Assembly (NCBI RefSeq): GCF_011046535.1 | Contig: NZ_CP049257.1 | Span: forward strand, 2,542,001-2,606,000 | Reading direction: 5' to 3' | Length of the DNA: 64,000 nt | Origin: Nocardioides anomalus | GTDB lineage: Bacteria; Actinomycetota; Actinomycetes; Propionibacteriales; Nocardioidaceae | Shown: in pieces, positions 33,179-42,136 of the stretch | How the letters are laid out: every line of letters starts with the position of its first letter | Numbering within the stretch: the stretch's first letter is position 1 | Made by a program: the position numbers and the translations under genes | The notes under the pieces: model-generated | Databases searched by the model: none | Seen by the model: the letters and a program-made list of their open reading frames with translations, nothing else | Told to the model about the DNA's origin: nothing

Positions 33179-34849
33179 ATGGGGTCTCCTGATCGTGCAG
33201 CCCTGCGGGCGGCCACCAACCAGGTTCCGCCGCTGGTCGGTCACAACGTCGTCGCGGCCGACGCGGCCCTCACCGAGGCCGTGGTCCGGCACGGTTCGGG
33301 CGCGGTGCTGGACGACCTGCTGCCGCTCGGGGCCGAGGCCGGGAGCGAGGAGGCGCGCGAGCAGGGCCGGCTGGCCAACGTGCACCACCCGGAGCTGACG
33401 ACCTACGACCGCTACGGCCACCGCATCGACGAGGTCGAGTTCCACCCGTCCTGGCACTGGCTGATGACCCGGGCCGTGGGCCACGGGCTCGGCGCGACGC
33501 CGTGGGAGCGTCAGGCCGACGGCGACCCCGATGCCCACCTGCGCCGGGCGGCCGGGTTCCTGGCCTGGTCGCACACCGAGCCGGGGCACGGTTGCCCGGT
33601 CTCGATGACGTACGCCGCGGTGCCGGCGCTGCGCGTGGACGACGCGCTGGCCAAGGAGTGGACGCCGCTGCTGGCCTCGACCGCCTACGACCCCGGGCTG
33701 CGACCGGTGAGCGAGAAGCTCGGCGCCCTGTGCGGCATGGGCATGACCGAGAAGCAGGGCGGCTCGGACGTGCGGGCCAACGTGACCCGGGCGGTGCCGC
33801 AGGCCGACGGCACCTACACGCTGCACGGGCACAAGTGGTTCACCTCGGCGCCGATGAACGACGTCTTCCTCGTGCTCGCTCAGGCCGAGGGCGGCGTCAC
33901 CTGCTTCGTGGTCCCGCGGGTGCTGCCGGACGCCTCGCTCAACCCGATCGACGTCGTGCGCCTCAAGGACAAGCTGGGCAACCGGTCCAACGCGAGCTCG
34001 GAGCTGGAGTTCGACGGCACGTTCGCCCTGCGCCTGGGCGACGAGGGCCGCGGGGTGCGCACCATCATCGAGATGGTGGCGGCCACGCGCCTGGACTGCG
34101 TGCTGGGCTCGGCCGGGCTGATGCGCCGGGCCGTCTCGGAGGCGTCGTGGCACGTCGCCCACCGCTCGGCGTTCGGCTCGCTGCTGGCCGACAAGCCGCT
34201 GATGCAGAACGTCGTCGCCGACCTGGCCGTGGAGTCCGAGGCCGCCACGGTGCTGGCGCTGCGCCTGGCCTCGGCGGTCGACGACCTCGTGGACCCGCAC
34301 GAGGCGGCGCTGCGCCGGATCGCGCTGCCGCTGGCCAAGTTCTGGGTCTGCAAGCGGACGCCGGCGATGACCGCGGAGGCGCTGGAGTGCCTGGGCGGCA
34401 ACGGGTACGTCGAGGACTCGCTGATGCCGCTGCTCTACCGCGAGGCGCCGCTCAACTCGGTGTGGGAGGGCTCGGGCAACGTCAACGCCCTCGACGTCCT
34501 GCGCGCCCTGGGCCGCGAGCCGGAGGCGCTGGACGCCTGGATCACCGAGGTCGGCCAGGCCCGCGGCGCCGACACCCGCCTGGACGCGGCCATCGACCAG
34601 ACCCTGGCCCTGCTCGGCGAGCTGATGACCGACGCGGAGGCCCTCGAGCGCGGCGCCCGGCGGCTGGCCGGCCGGATGGCGGCGGTGCTGCAGGGCTCGC
34701 TGCTGGTGCGCTTCTCCCCCGCCGAGGTGGCCGACGTGTTCTGCGCGTCGCGGCTCGGCCCGTCGTACGACGGCACGTTCGGCGCGCTGGACGTCGGCCG
34801 CTCGGCGCTCCGGGCGGTCGTGGAGCGGACCACGCCGACCGTGGCCTGA
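33179..34849 (+). CDS. AidB-like acyl-CoA dehydrogenase family protein
   Basis: A 556-aa FAD-dependent flavoprotein. The N-terminus (A-T-N-Q-V-P-P-L-V-G-H-N-V) and E-F-H-P-S-W-H-W-L-M are typical of the AidB branch. The acyl-CoA dehydrogenase fold continues with G-M-G-M-T-E-K-Q-G-G-S-D-V-R, G-H-K-W-F-T-S-A, E-M-V-A-A-T-R-L-D and L-E-C-L-G-G-N-G-Y-V-E. AidB is linked to the adaptive response to alkylating agents in E. coli and binds DNA; whether this protein does so is not shown by sequence. It has no nearby ada or alkA. Confidence 0.85.
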   Translation: MGSPDRAALRAATNQVPPLVGHNVVAADAALTEAVVRHGSGAVLDDLLPLGAEAGSEEAREQGRLANVHHPELTTYDRYGHRIDEVEFHPSWHWLMTRAVGHGLGATPWERQADGDPDAHLRRAAGFLAWSHTEPGHGCPVSMTYAAVPALRVDDALAKEWTPLLASTAYDPGLRPVSEKLGALCGMGMTEKQGGSDVRANVTRAVPQADGTYTLHGHKWFTSAPMNDVFLVLAQAEGGVTCFVVPRVLPDASLNPIDVVRLKDKLGNRSNASSELEFDGTFALRLGDEGRGVRTIIEMVAATRLDCVLGSAGLMRRAVSEASWHVAHRSAFGSLLADKPLMQNVVADLAVESEAATVLALRLASAVDDLVDPHEAALRRIALPLAKFWVCKRTPAMTAEALECLGGNGYVEDSLMPLLYREAPLNSVWEGSGNVNALDVLRALGREPEALDAWITEVGQARGADTRLDAAIDQTLALLGELMTDAEALERGARRLAGRMAAVLQGSLLVRFSPAEVADVFCASRLGPSYDGTFGALDVGRSALRAVVERTTPTVA

Positions 34850-34871
34850 GACCGCCCGGAGTGGACGGGGC

Positions 34872-36269
34872 TCAGGTCTGATCGCGCCCCGGCGTACCGC
34901 TCGGCGCACCGACCCCGACCGGCTCGGCCGGCTCCGCGGGCTCGCGGTCGTCGTCGATGTAGTCGCGCTCGTCGAAGCGCAGCTCGCCGGAGAGCACCCG
35001 GTCCAGCCGCTCGCGGTCCAGGCCTCCGGTCCAGTGACCGACGAGCACGGTGGCCACGGAGTTGCCCGCGAAGTTGGTGAGGGCGCGGGCCTCGGACATG
35101 AAGCGGTCGATGCCGACGATCACGCCGACGCCGTCGACCAGCTCGGGGCGGTGCGAGCTCAGGCCGCCGGCCAGGGTGGCCAGGCCGGCGCCGGTCACGC
35201 CCGCGGCGCCCTTGGAGGCGATGACCATGAAGACGAGCAGCGAGATCTGCTCGCCGATGGACAGCGGGTCGCCCAGGGCCTCGGCGATGAACAGCGAGGC
35301 CATGGTCAGGTAGATCGCGGTGCCGTCGAGGTTGAAGGAGTAGCCGGTCGGCACCACGACGCCGACCGTGGCCTTGTCCACGCCGGCGTGCTCCATCTTG
35401 GCGATGAGGCGCGGGAGCGCGGACTCCGAGGAGGACGTCGAGAGGATGAGGAGGAACTCGCGGCCGAGGTACTTCAGCAGCGCGAACAGGTTCACCCCGG
35501 CGAAGAGCCGCAGGATGGTCCCGAGCACGACGAAGACGAAGAGCGCGCAGGTGAGGTAGAACGCGACCATCAGCAGCGCGAGCCCCTTGAGCGCGTCCAC
35601 GCCGGTCTCGCCCACGACGGCGGCGATGGCGCCGAACGCACCGATCGGGGCGGCCCACATGATCATGGCCAGCACCCGGAAGACGAGTCGCTGCAGCACC
35701 TCGATGACTTTGAGGATCGGCCGACCGGCCTCGCCCATCCGCTGCAGCGCGAAGCCGATGAGCAGGGCCACGAGCAGGGTCTGGAGCACCTCACCGCTGG
35801 TCAGCGAGGAGAACAGCGAGTCCGGGATGATGCCGAGCAGGAAGTCGGTCGTGCTGCCGTGGCCCGCCTCGGCCTGCGCCTGGCCGGCGCTGGCGGTGGC
35901 GTCGGTGATGGACAGGCCGTCGCCGGGCTTGATGATGTTGCCGACCACCAGGCCGATGGCCAGTGCGACCGTCGACATGACCAGGAAGTAGCCGAGCGCG
36001 AGCCCGCCGACCTTGCCGACGCGGGCGGCGCTGGCCACCGACCCGACGCCGATCACGATCGTGCAGAAGATGACCGGCTGGATCATCATCGTGATCAGCG
36101 AGACGAACCCGGTGCCGAGCGGCTTCAGCTTCACGGCGAAGTCCGGGAAGACCAGGCCGAGCAGGATGCCGAGGAGCACCGCCGCGATCACGGCGATGTA
36201 GAGGAAGTGCGTGCGGTCCCGCGGCGGTGCGGTCCGGTCCGTCTCGTCCGTGCTGGTGGCCTCGCTCAT
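34872..36269 (-). CDS. dctA: Dicarboxylate:cation symporter (DctA family)
   Basis: A 465-aa DAACS-family transporter that imports succinate, fumarate or malate, or glutamate-like substrates, with Na+ or H+. About eight membrane segments and two re-entrant hairpins are visible. The substrate and cation sites are S-T-S-S-S-E-S-A-L-P-R-L, P-T-G-Y-S-F-N-L-D-G-T-A-I-Y and N-F-A-G-N-S-V-A-T. The N- and C-termini are charged and cytoplasmic. ATG 36269 (M-S-E-A-T-S) is preferred over one six codons upstream. The substrate is DctA-like from D-G-T-A-I-Y but not proven. Confidence 0.86.
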   Translation of the reverse strand: MSEATSTDETDRTAPPRDRTHFLYIAVIAAVLLGILLGLVFPDFAVKLKPLGTGFVSLITMMIQPVIFCTIVIGVGSVASAARVGKVGGLALGYFLVMSTVALAIGLVVGNIIKPGDGLSITDATASAGQAQAEAGHGSTTDFLLGIIPDSLFSSLTSGEVLQTLLVALLIGFALQRMGEAGRPILKVIEVLQRLVFRVLAMIMWAAPIGAFGAIAAVVGETGVDALKGLALLMVAFYLTCALFVFVVLGTILRLFAGVNLFALLKYLGREFLLILSTSSSESALPRLIAKMEHAGVDKATVGVVVPTGYSFNLDGTAIYLTMASLFIAEALGDPLSIGEQISLLVFMVIASKGAAGVTGAGLATLAGGLSSHRPELVDGVGVIVGIDRFMSEARALTNFAGNSVATVLVGHWTGGLDRERLDRVLSGELRFDERDYIDDDREPAEPAEPVGVGAPSGTPGRDQT

Positions 36270-36324
36270 GCCGTGCGAGTACCCCAACGGGTGGCCTGCG
36301 TCACATCGGACGCGGGCCGGACGC

Positions 36325-37767
36325 TCAGTCGAGGGTCAGGCCGGGGTACAGCGGGTGCTTGTCCAGCAGCTCCGAGGAGGCGTCCTTGACCTTGTCGGCC
36401 ACCCCGTCGGCGAGGACGTAGGAGGCCTTGGAGGCGGCGCCGTCCTTGGTCGTGCCGGGCTGGGTGTTCTGCAGGACCTGGACGATGAGCTGGGCCACGG
36501 TGTCGAACTCGTCGTGGCCGAAGCCGCGCGTGGTCAGCGCCGGGGTCCCGAGCCGGATGCCGGAGGTGTACCACGCGCCGTTCGGGTCGGCCGGGACCGA
36601 GTTGCGGTTGGTCACCACGCCGGCGTCCAGCAGCGCGGACTCCGCCTGGCGGCCGGTCAGGCCGAACGACGAGACGTCGAGGAGCACCAGGTGGTTGTCG
36701 GTGCCGCCGGTGACCAGGGTGGCGCCGCGCTTGAGGAAGCCCTCGGCCAGCGACTGGGCGTTGTTGGCGATGTTCTGCGCGTAGGTCCGGAACGAGTCCT
36801 GCCGGGCCTCGGCCAGGGCGACGGCCTTGGCCGCCATCATGTGCGAGAGCGGGCCGCCGAGGACCATGGGGCAGCCGCGGTCGACCGAGGAGGCGAACTC
36901 CTCCTGGGCCAGCACCAGGCCGCCGCGTGGCCCGCGCAGCGACTTGTGGGTGGTCGTGGTGACGACGTGCGCGTGCGGGACCGGGTCCTCGTCGCCGGTG
37001 AAGACCTTGCCGGCCACCAGACCGGCGAAGTGGGCCATGTCGACCATGAGGGTGGCGCCGACCTCGTCGGCGATCTCGCGCATCTTGGCGAAGTCCACCC
37101 GGCGCGGGTACGCCGAGTAGCCGGCCACCAGGATCAGCGGCTTGAACTCGCGCGCCTTGGCCGCGACCTGGTCGTAGTCGAGCAGGCCGGTGGCGGGGTC
37201 GGTGCCGTACTGCTGCTGGTGGAACATCTTGCCGCTGATGTTGGGCCGGAAGCCGTGCGTGAGGTGGCCGCCCGCGTCCAGGCTCATCCCGAGCAGCCGC
37301 TGGTTGCCGAGCTCGTGGCGCAGCGTCTCCCAGTCCTCGTCGGTGAGGTCGTTGACGTTCTTCGCGCCGGCCTTCTCCAGCCACGGCCCCTCCACGCGGT
37401 GCGCGAGGATCGACCAGAAAGCCACCAGGTTGGCGTCGATGCCGGAGTGCGGCTGGGCGTAGGCGTACGGTGCGCCGAACAGCTCGCGGGCGTGCTCGGC
37501 GGCGAGGGACTCGACGGTGTCGACGTTCTGGCAGCCGGCGTAGAAGCGGTGCCCGACCGTGCCCTCGGCGTACTTGTCGCTGAACCAGGTGCCCATGGTC
37601 AGCAGCACGGCCGGCGAGGCGTAGTTCTCGCTGGCGATCAGCTTGAGCGAGGCGCGCTGGTCGACCAGCTCCTGGCGGGTCGCGTCCGCGATGCGCGGCT
37701 CGACCGAGCCGATGACCTCGAGGATCTGCTGGTAGGCGGAGCTGATGAGGGCGTCGACGTCGGCCAT
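36325..37767 (-). CDS. glyA: Serine hydroxymethyltransferase (long form)
   Basis: PLP enzyme that interconverts serine and glycine while loading tetrahydrofolate with a one-carbon unit. Hallmarks are [17 protein letters not shown]-type [15 protein letters not shown] and the PLP Lys in [15 protein letters not shown]. At 480 aa it is about 60 residues longer than the E. coli enzyme; the extra stretch ([16 protein letters not shown] and on) lies after residue 115. ATG 37767 diverges from the sulfur operon, and cysteine synthesis consumes serine, so sharing a control region makes sense. Confidence 0.95.
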   Translation of the reverse strand: MADVDALISSAYQQILEVIGSVEPRIADATRQELVDQRASLKLIASENYASPAVLLTMGTWFSDKYAEGTVGHRFYAGCQNVDTVESLAAEHARELFGAPYAYAQPHSGIDANLVAFWSILAHRVEGPWLEKAGAKNVNDLTDEDWETLRHELGNQRLLGMSLDAGGHLTHGFRPNISGKMFHQQQYGTDPATGLLDYDQVAAKAREFKPLILVAGYSAYPRRVDFAKMREIADEVGATLMVDMAHFAGLVAGKVFTGDEDPVPHAHVVTTTTHKSLRGPRGGLVLAQEEFASSVDRGCPMVLGGPLSHMMAAKAVALAEARQDSFRTYAQNIANNAQSLAEGFLKRGATLVTGGTDNHLVLLDVSSFGLTGRQAESALLDAGVVTNRNSVPADPNGAWYTSGIRLGTPALTTRGFGHDEFDTVAQLIVQVLQNTQPGTTKDGAASKASYVLADGVADKVKDASSELLDKHPLYPGLTLD

Positions 37768-37828
37768 GGTCGGAGCCTAGTGAGCCAGGACACGTCCGAC
37801 GCAATCCCCCGCCTGGACGACGCCGGCC

Positions 37829-37859
37829 CGTCTCACATCGCGGTCACGCGTCTCGCATC
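37829..37859. promoter_or_regulatory. Two 11-bp direct repeats in the glyA/sulfur-operon control region
   Basis: CGTCTCACATC (37829-37839) and CGTCTCGCATC (37849-37859) differ by one base and are 20 bp apart, two helical turns. They lie between the divergent glyA start and the sulfur-operon leader, where an activator or repressor would sit. Confidence 0.5.
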
Positions 37860-37921
37860 ACGAGATAGCCGTTTGTGGGTCGGGGGTCCACGACCTGAGA
37901 CTGGTGGACGTGATCAGCGCT

Positions 37922-37999
37922 GTGACCCACACGCACCTCGTGGTACGCCGCCACGTGGACTTCGGGCGCACGCGCAGCATGATCTGTCGGTCTCGCTGA
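37922..37999 (+). CDS. Cys-containing leader peptide of the sulfur-assimilation operon
   Basis: A 25-codon frame from GTG 37922 reads V-T-H-T-H-L-V-V-R-R-H-V-D-F-G-R-T-R-S-M-I-C-R-S-R and stops 74 nt before the reductase gene. The R-R-H-V-D-x-x-R ... C-R layout is that of the leader peptides known ahead of actinobacterial sulfur genes, where ribosome behaviour at Cys codons reports cysteine supply. Starts at GTG 37904, 37910 or 37940 are also possible. Family knowledge suggests leaderless translation and attenuation; this is inferred, as no terminator/antiterminator pair is clearly visible. Confidence 0.7.
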   Translation: MTHTHLVVRRHVDFGRTRSMICRSR

Positions 38000-38073
38000 C
38001 CCTGCCGGAACCAGTCAACCCGGTCGCGCTCGACGAAGCGCGCGGCACCCCCAGCGAAGGACTCCGACACCGC

Positions 38074-39795
38074 ATGTCCGATCCCCGGTTCAGCGCCAAG
38101 AAGGCCGAGCACACCCAGATCCCGCGCCCCAAGCGCGGTGAGGGTCAGTGGGCGCTCGGCTACACCGAGCCGCTGAACAAGAACGAGCAGTCCAAGAAGG
38201 ACGACGACCCGCTCCACGTGCGGGACCGGATCCTGCACACCTACTCCAAGCGCGGCTTCGCCTCCATCGACCCCGCCGACCTGCGCGGCCGGTTCCGGTG
38301 GATGGGGCTCTACACCCAGCGCGCCCCGGGCTTCGACGGCGGCAAGACCGCCATGCTCGAGGAGGAGGAGCTCGACGACGAGTACTTCATGCTCCGGGTC
38401 CGCTCCGACGGCCGGCTGCTGGACGCCTCCGCGGTGCGCGCGCTGGGCGAGATCGGCGTGGAGTACGCCCGCGACACCGCCGACGTCACCGACCGCGAGA
38501 ACATCCAGTACCACTGGATCCGCATCGAGGACGTCCCCGCCATCTGGGACAGGCTGGACGCGGCCGGGCTCGACTCGACCGAGGCGTGCGGCGACTCCCC
38601 GCGGCCGTTCCTGGGCTCGCCGGTCGCCGGCGTGGCCAAGGACGAGATCATCGACGGCTCCGAGGCCCTGGCCGAGATCAAGCGCCGCTACATCGGCGAC
38701 CCGGCGTTCTCGAACCTCCCGCGCAAGTTCAAGACCGCGCTGACCGGCCACCCGAGCCACGACGTCTCCCCCGAGACCAACGACGTGGCCTTCGTCGGCA
38801 CCGTGCACCCGGTCCACGGCCCGGGCTTCGACCTGTGGGTCGGCGGCGGGCTGTCCACCAACCCGATGCTCGCCCAGAAGGCCGGCGTCTGGATCCCCAC
38901 CGACGAGGTCGCGGACGTGTGGGCCGGCGTGGCCTCGATCTTCCGCGACTACGGCTACCGGCGACTGCGCTCGCGGGCCCGGCTGAAGTTCCTGGTCGCC
39001 GACTGGGGCATCGAGAAGTTCCGCGAGGTGCTGGAGAAGGAGTACCTCGGCCGCGAGCTGGTCTCCTGCGAGTCCCCGGCCTCGCCCGTCGGTCACCGCG
39101 ACCACGTCGGCGTGCACGAGCAGCAGGACGGCGACTTCTACGTCGGCGTGGCCCCGATCGCGGGCCGGGTCTCGGGCACCAAGCTGGTCGCCCTGGCCGA
39201 CCTGATCGAGAAGCACGGCGCGGCCGGCGCCCGGCTCACGCCGTACCAGAAGATCGTGCTCATCGGCGTCGCCCCCGACCGCCTCGACGCGCTGCTGGCC
39301 GACCTCGACGCCATCGGGCTCCCGGCCCGGCCGTCGAACTGGCGGCAGAACACCATGGCCTGCACCGGCATCGAGTTCTGCAAGCTGGCCATCGTCGAGA
39401 CCAAGGCGCGCGCGGCGGACCTCGTCGAGGAGCTCGAGCAGCGCTTCCCCGAGCTGGACGTGCCGATCACGGTCAACGTCAACGGCTGCCCCAACGCCTG
39501 CGCCCGCACCCAGGTCGCCGACATCGGGCTCAAGGGCCAGCTGGTCATGCACGAGGGCCAGCAGGTCGGTGGCTTCCAGGTCCACCTCGGCGGCGCGACG
39601 GGGCTGGAGGCCAACTTCGGCCGCAAGCTGCGCGCGCACAAGGTGACCAGCGAGGGGCTCGGCGAGTACGTCGGCGTGGTCGTCGGCAACTACCTGACCG
39701 GCCGGACCGCGGGCGAGTCCTTCGCCGCGTGGGTGGCCCGGGCCGACGAGGAGCTGCTCCGCGGCGACAAGAGCCTGACGGGAGCGAGCGCATGA
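38074..39795 (+). CDS. Siroheme [4Fe-4S] sulfite/nitrite reductase, ferredoxin type
   Basis: A 573-aa cytoplasmic reductase that carries six electrons to sulfite (or nitrite). It has duplicated ferrodoxin-like domains and siroheme domains; the iron-sulfur/siroheme site is C-T-G-I-E-F-C (near residue 428) and N-G-C-P-N-A-C (near residue 470). The N-terminus P-R-P-K-R-G-E-G-Q-W-A-L-G and the W-V-G-G-G-L-S-T-N-P region are typical of the actinobacterial enzyme. Context (cysH, siroheme chelatase) makes sulfite the likely substrate. ATG 38074 has GAAGGA upstream. The end overlaps the next gene (ATGA). Confidence 0.93.
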   Translation: MSDPRFSAKKAEHTQIPRPKRGEGQWALGYTEPLNKNEQSKKDDDPLHVRDRILHTYSKRGFASIDPADLRGRFRWMGLYTQRAPGFDGGKTAMLEEEELDDEYFMLRVRSDGRLLDASAVRALGEIGVEYARDTADVTDRENIQYHWIRIEDVPAIWDRLDAAGLDSTEACGDSPRPFLGSPVAGVAKDEIIDGSEALAEIKRRYIGDPAFSNLPRKFKTALTGHPSHDVSPETNDVAFVGTVHPVHGPGFDLWVGGGLSTNPMLAQKAGVWIPTDEVADVWAGVASIFRDYGYRRLRSRARLKFLVADWGIEKFREVLEKEYLGRELVSCESPASPVGHRDHVGVHEQQDGDFYVGVAPIAGRVSGTKLVALADLIEKHGAAGARLTPYQKIVLIGVAPDRLDALLADLDAIGLPARPSNWRQNTMACTGIEFCKLAIVETKARAADLVEELEQRFPELDVPITVNVNGCPNACARTQVADIGLKGQLVMHEGQQVGGFQVHLGGATGLEANFGRKLRAHKVTSEGLGEYVGVVVGNYLTGRTAGESFAAWVARADEELLRGDKSLTGASA

Positions 39796-39962
39796 GCGAG
39801 CGCGGCATCCCCTTCCACTGCCCCTACTGCGGGGACACCGACCTGTGGCCGCACGAGGCCTCCGACGGCCCGGGCCACGGCCAGTGGGAGTGCCGCTCGT
39901 GCCTGCGGGCGTTCTCGCTCAAGATGCTCGGCCTGGTGCGTCCGACCGGGAGCGCGTCATGA
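39792..39962 (+). CDS. Small zinc-ribbon protein of the sulfur operon
   Basis: A 56-aa protein with two C-x-x-C pairs: H-C-P-Y-C-G-D-T-D-L-W-P-H and E-C-R-S-C-L-R-A-F-S-L-K, a single zinc ribbon. It lies between the reductase and cysH and overlaps both by 4 nt (ATGA at each end), so its dosage is tied to theirs. Small proteins like this occur in the same place in other actinobacterial sulfur operons; the function is unknown, possibly an electron-transfer or redox adaptor. Confidence 0.82.
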   Translation: MSERGIPFHCPYCGDTDLWPHEASDGPGHGQWECRSCLRAFSLKMLGLVRPTGSAS

Positions 39963-40705
39963 GTGCGGCGTCGACCGAGCTGGCCCGCGCCTCGCGCGGC
40001 ATCCAGACCGAGGGCCGCTCCCCCGAGGAGCTGCGCGACCTGGTGTCGCACTGGGGCGCCGAGCTGGAGCTCGCGCCGGCCGAGACCATCATCGAGTGGG
40101 CGGCCGCGACCTTCGGCGAGCGGTTCTGCGTCACCTCCTCGATGGGCGACGCCGTCCTGGCCCACATCGCCTCCAAGGTGGTGCCCGGGATCGACGTGGT
40201 CTTCCTGGACACCGGCTACCACTTCGTGGAGACCATCGGCACCCGCGACGCGGTCGCCTCCACCCTCGACGTCACGCTGCTCACCATCACGCCCGTGCAG
40301 AGCGTGGCCGAGCAGGACGCCGAGTACGGCAAGGACCTCTACAAGACCGATCCGGACCTGTGCTGCGCGCTGCGCAAGGTCAAGCCGCTCGCCGACGCGC
40401 TCGCGTCGTACGACGCCTGGGCCACCGGCCTGCGCCGCGCCGAGACCCACAACCGGGTCATCGCGCCGGTCGTCGGCTGGGACGCCAAGAAGGGCAAGGT
40501 CAAGGTCTCCCCGCTCGCGCGCTGGAGCGACGAGCAGGTCGAGCGCTACATCGCCGAGAACGGGGTGCTGGTCAACCCGCTCGTCTACGACGGCTACCCG
40601 TCGATCGGCTGCGCTCCGTGCACCCGCCGCGTCGCCCCGGGCGAAGACGCCCGCAGCGGACGGTGGGCCGGCACCGGCAAGACCGAGTGCGGCATCCACT
40701 CATGA
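39959..40705 (+). CDS. cysH: Adenylylsulfate (APS) reductase, CysH family
   Basis: A 248-aa thiol-dependent reductase that gives sulfite from adenylylsulfate. The nucleotide-binding start S-S-M-G-D-A-V-L and F-L-D-T-G-Y-H-F are family-standard. The four Cys of the [4Fe-4S] cluster are D-L-C-C-A-L-R near residue 140 and G-C-A-P-C-T-R near 222, and the catalytic Cys is in E-C-G-I-H at the C-terminus. The cluster Cys mark the APS (not PAPS) type. It starts in an ATGA overlap with the zinc-ribbon gene. Confidence 0.93.
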   Translation: MSAASTELARASRGIQTEGRSPEELRDLVSHWGAELELAPAETIIEWAAATFGERFCVTSSMGDAVLAHIASKVVPGIDVVFLDTGYHFVETIGTRDAVASTLDVTLLTITPVQSVAEQDAEYGKDLYKTDPDLCCALRKVKPLADALASYDAWATGLRRAETHNRVIAPVVGWDAKKGKVKVSPLARWSDEQVERYIAENGVLVNPLVYDGYPSIGCAPCTRRVAPGEDARSGRWAGTGKTECGIHS

Positions 40706-40744
40706 ACCGCACCCGGACGCTCCTGGAAAGAAGGGAGGCCTGAC

Positions 40745-41488
40745 ATGGCCGCTCCTGCCCTGGTCGCGCTGGCTCACGGGAGCCGCGACCGCCGTTCCGC
40801 CGCCACGGTGAAGGCCCTGGTCGACGAGGTCCGCGCCCTGCGCCCGGACCTCAAGGTCGAGGCCGCCTTCCTCGAGCTCTCCAAGCCGGACTTCCACACC
40901 GTCGTGGACCGGCTGGTCAAGGCCGGCCACGAGGAGATCGTCGTGGTCCCGCTGCTGCTCACCGAGGCCTATCATGCCAAGGTCGACGTGCCCGCCTCCA
41001 TCGCGGCCGCCTCCGAGCGCCACCCGCACGTGCGCATCCAGGCCTCGTCGATCCTCGGCCTCGAGGCGTCGTTCCTCGAGGTGCTCGACGAGCGGCTGCG
41101 CGCCGCGCTGGCCGACGCCCGGGTCCGCGAGCTCGACGCCCTGGTCCTGGCCGCGGCCGGGTCCAGCGACCCGCTGGCCAACCAGTCCGTGGCCCGCCTC
41201 GGTCGCCTGTGGGGCACCCACCACAGGCTGCCGGTCACCGCGGCCTTCGCCTCCTCCGCGCCGCCGGCCACCGGCGAGGCCGTGCGGGCCTTCCGCGCCG
41301 AGGGGCGCCGACACATCGCCGTCGCCTCGCTGTTCCTGGCTCCCGGCTTCCTGCCGGACCGGGCCGCGGAGCTCGCGGTCGAGGCCGGTGCGGTGGCGGT
41401 CTCCGAGCCGCTGGGCGCGCACCCGAACCTGGCCCGGGCGGTCCTTGCGCGGTACGCCGTCGGCGCCGTCGAGCTCGTCCCCGTCTGA
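40745..41488 (+). CDS. Sirohydrochlorin chelatase (CbiX/SirB type)
   Basis: A 247-aa two-domain chelatase that inserts iron into sirohydrochlorin to make siroheme, the cofactor of the reductase encoded upstream; cobalt insertion for B12 is the alternative. The N-terminal motif L-V-A-L-A-H-G-S-R-D-R-R has the metal-binding His, and V-P-L-L-L-T-E-A-Y-H-A has the second. The C-terminal half repeats the fold (L-V-L-A-A-A-G-S-S-D). ATG 40745 follows AAGAAGGGAGG. Last clear gene of the sulfur operon. Confidence 0.9.
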   Translation: MAAPALVALAHGSRDRRSAATVKALVDEVRALRPDLKVEAAFLELSKPDFHTVVDRLVKAGHEEIVVVPLLLTEAYHAKVDVPASIAAASERHPHVRIQASSILGLEASFLEVLDERLRAALADARVRELDALVLAAAGSSDPLANQSVARLGRLWGTHHRLPVTAAFASSAPPATGEAVRAFRAEGRRHIAVASLFLAPGFLPDRAAELAVEAGAVAVSEPLGAHPNLARAVLARYAVGAVELVPV

Positions 41489-41569
41489 GGCCCCAGCAGC
41501 ACGGGGTCGGTCGCGGTATGGCCTGAACAGGTCATCCGCGCCGGGGCCGACCCGGTCTAGGTTCGCGGC

Positions 41570-42136
41570 ATGACCCGCGTCCGCACCGCCGCTCTCGGCA
41601 CTGCTCTGCGCACCGCACTCCTCCCTGCACTCCTCGCGATGACGCTCGCCCTCGCTCCGGGTGGGTCGGCGCTGGCCGGTCCTGACCACGACCGCGCGGG
41701 GGCCCAGCACGAGGTGACGGTCCTCGGTCCGGACAGCAGCGCCGAGCTCGCGACGTTCACCAAGGCGAAGTGCTACCAGCAGTCGCGCCGCAAGCGGTTC
41801 TCCGCCGTCGCCACGTCGACGGACAAGGCGTGGCGGCTCATCGTGGTCGTGCCCGCATTCGCCGGGTTCGACCGGGACTACGACGTGCCGCTCGCGGACT
41901 ACGCGCCGGGCAACCCCACGATCGTCTTCCGCAGCTCCGACCCCAACGGTCCGGTCTGGAGCTCGCTCGACGTGCCGCCCTTCCCCGTGCCCGGCTTCGG
42001 CCAGGTCACCTTCGCGCGCAAGGGCAAGCTGATGGGCGTCGGCTTCGGCCCCGCGATGTGGAACGAGGGCGCGACGAGCGCGGTCACCCTGGCCGGCGTC
42101 CTGAGCTGCTCCTACAAGAAGAAGCACCACCACTAG
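41570..42136 (+). CDS. Exported protein of unknown function
   Basis: A 188-aa secreted protein. The signal peptide (L-L-P-A-L-L-A-M-T-L-A-L-A-P-G-G-S-A-L-A) is probably cut after residue 36. The mature part has just two Cys (A-K-C-Y and L-S-C-S) that could pair, a V-V-V-P-A-F-A-G-F-D segment, and a C-terminus K-K-K-H-H-H. No family is recognised. It has its own promoter region downstream of the chelatase gene and overlaps the convergent DUF3037 gene by 4 nt. Confidence 0.7.
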   Translation: MTRVRTAALGTALRTALLPALLAMTLALAPGGSALAGPDHDRAGAQHEVTVLGPDSSAELATFTKAKCYQQSRRKRFSAVATSTDKAWRLIVVVPAFAGFDRDYDVPLADYAPGNPTIVFRSSDPNGPVWSSLDVPPFPVPGFGQVTFARKGKLMGVGFGPAMWNEGATSAVTLAGVLSCSYKKKHHH

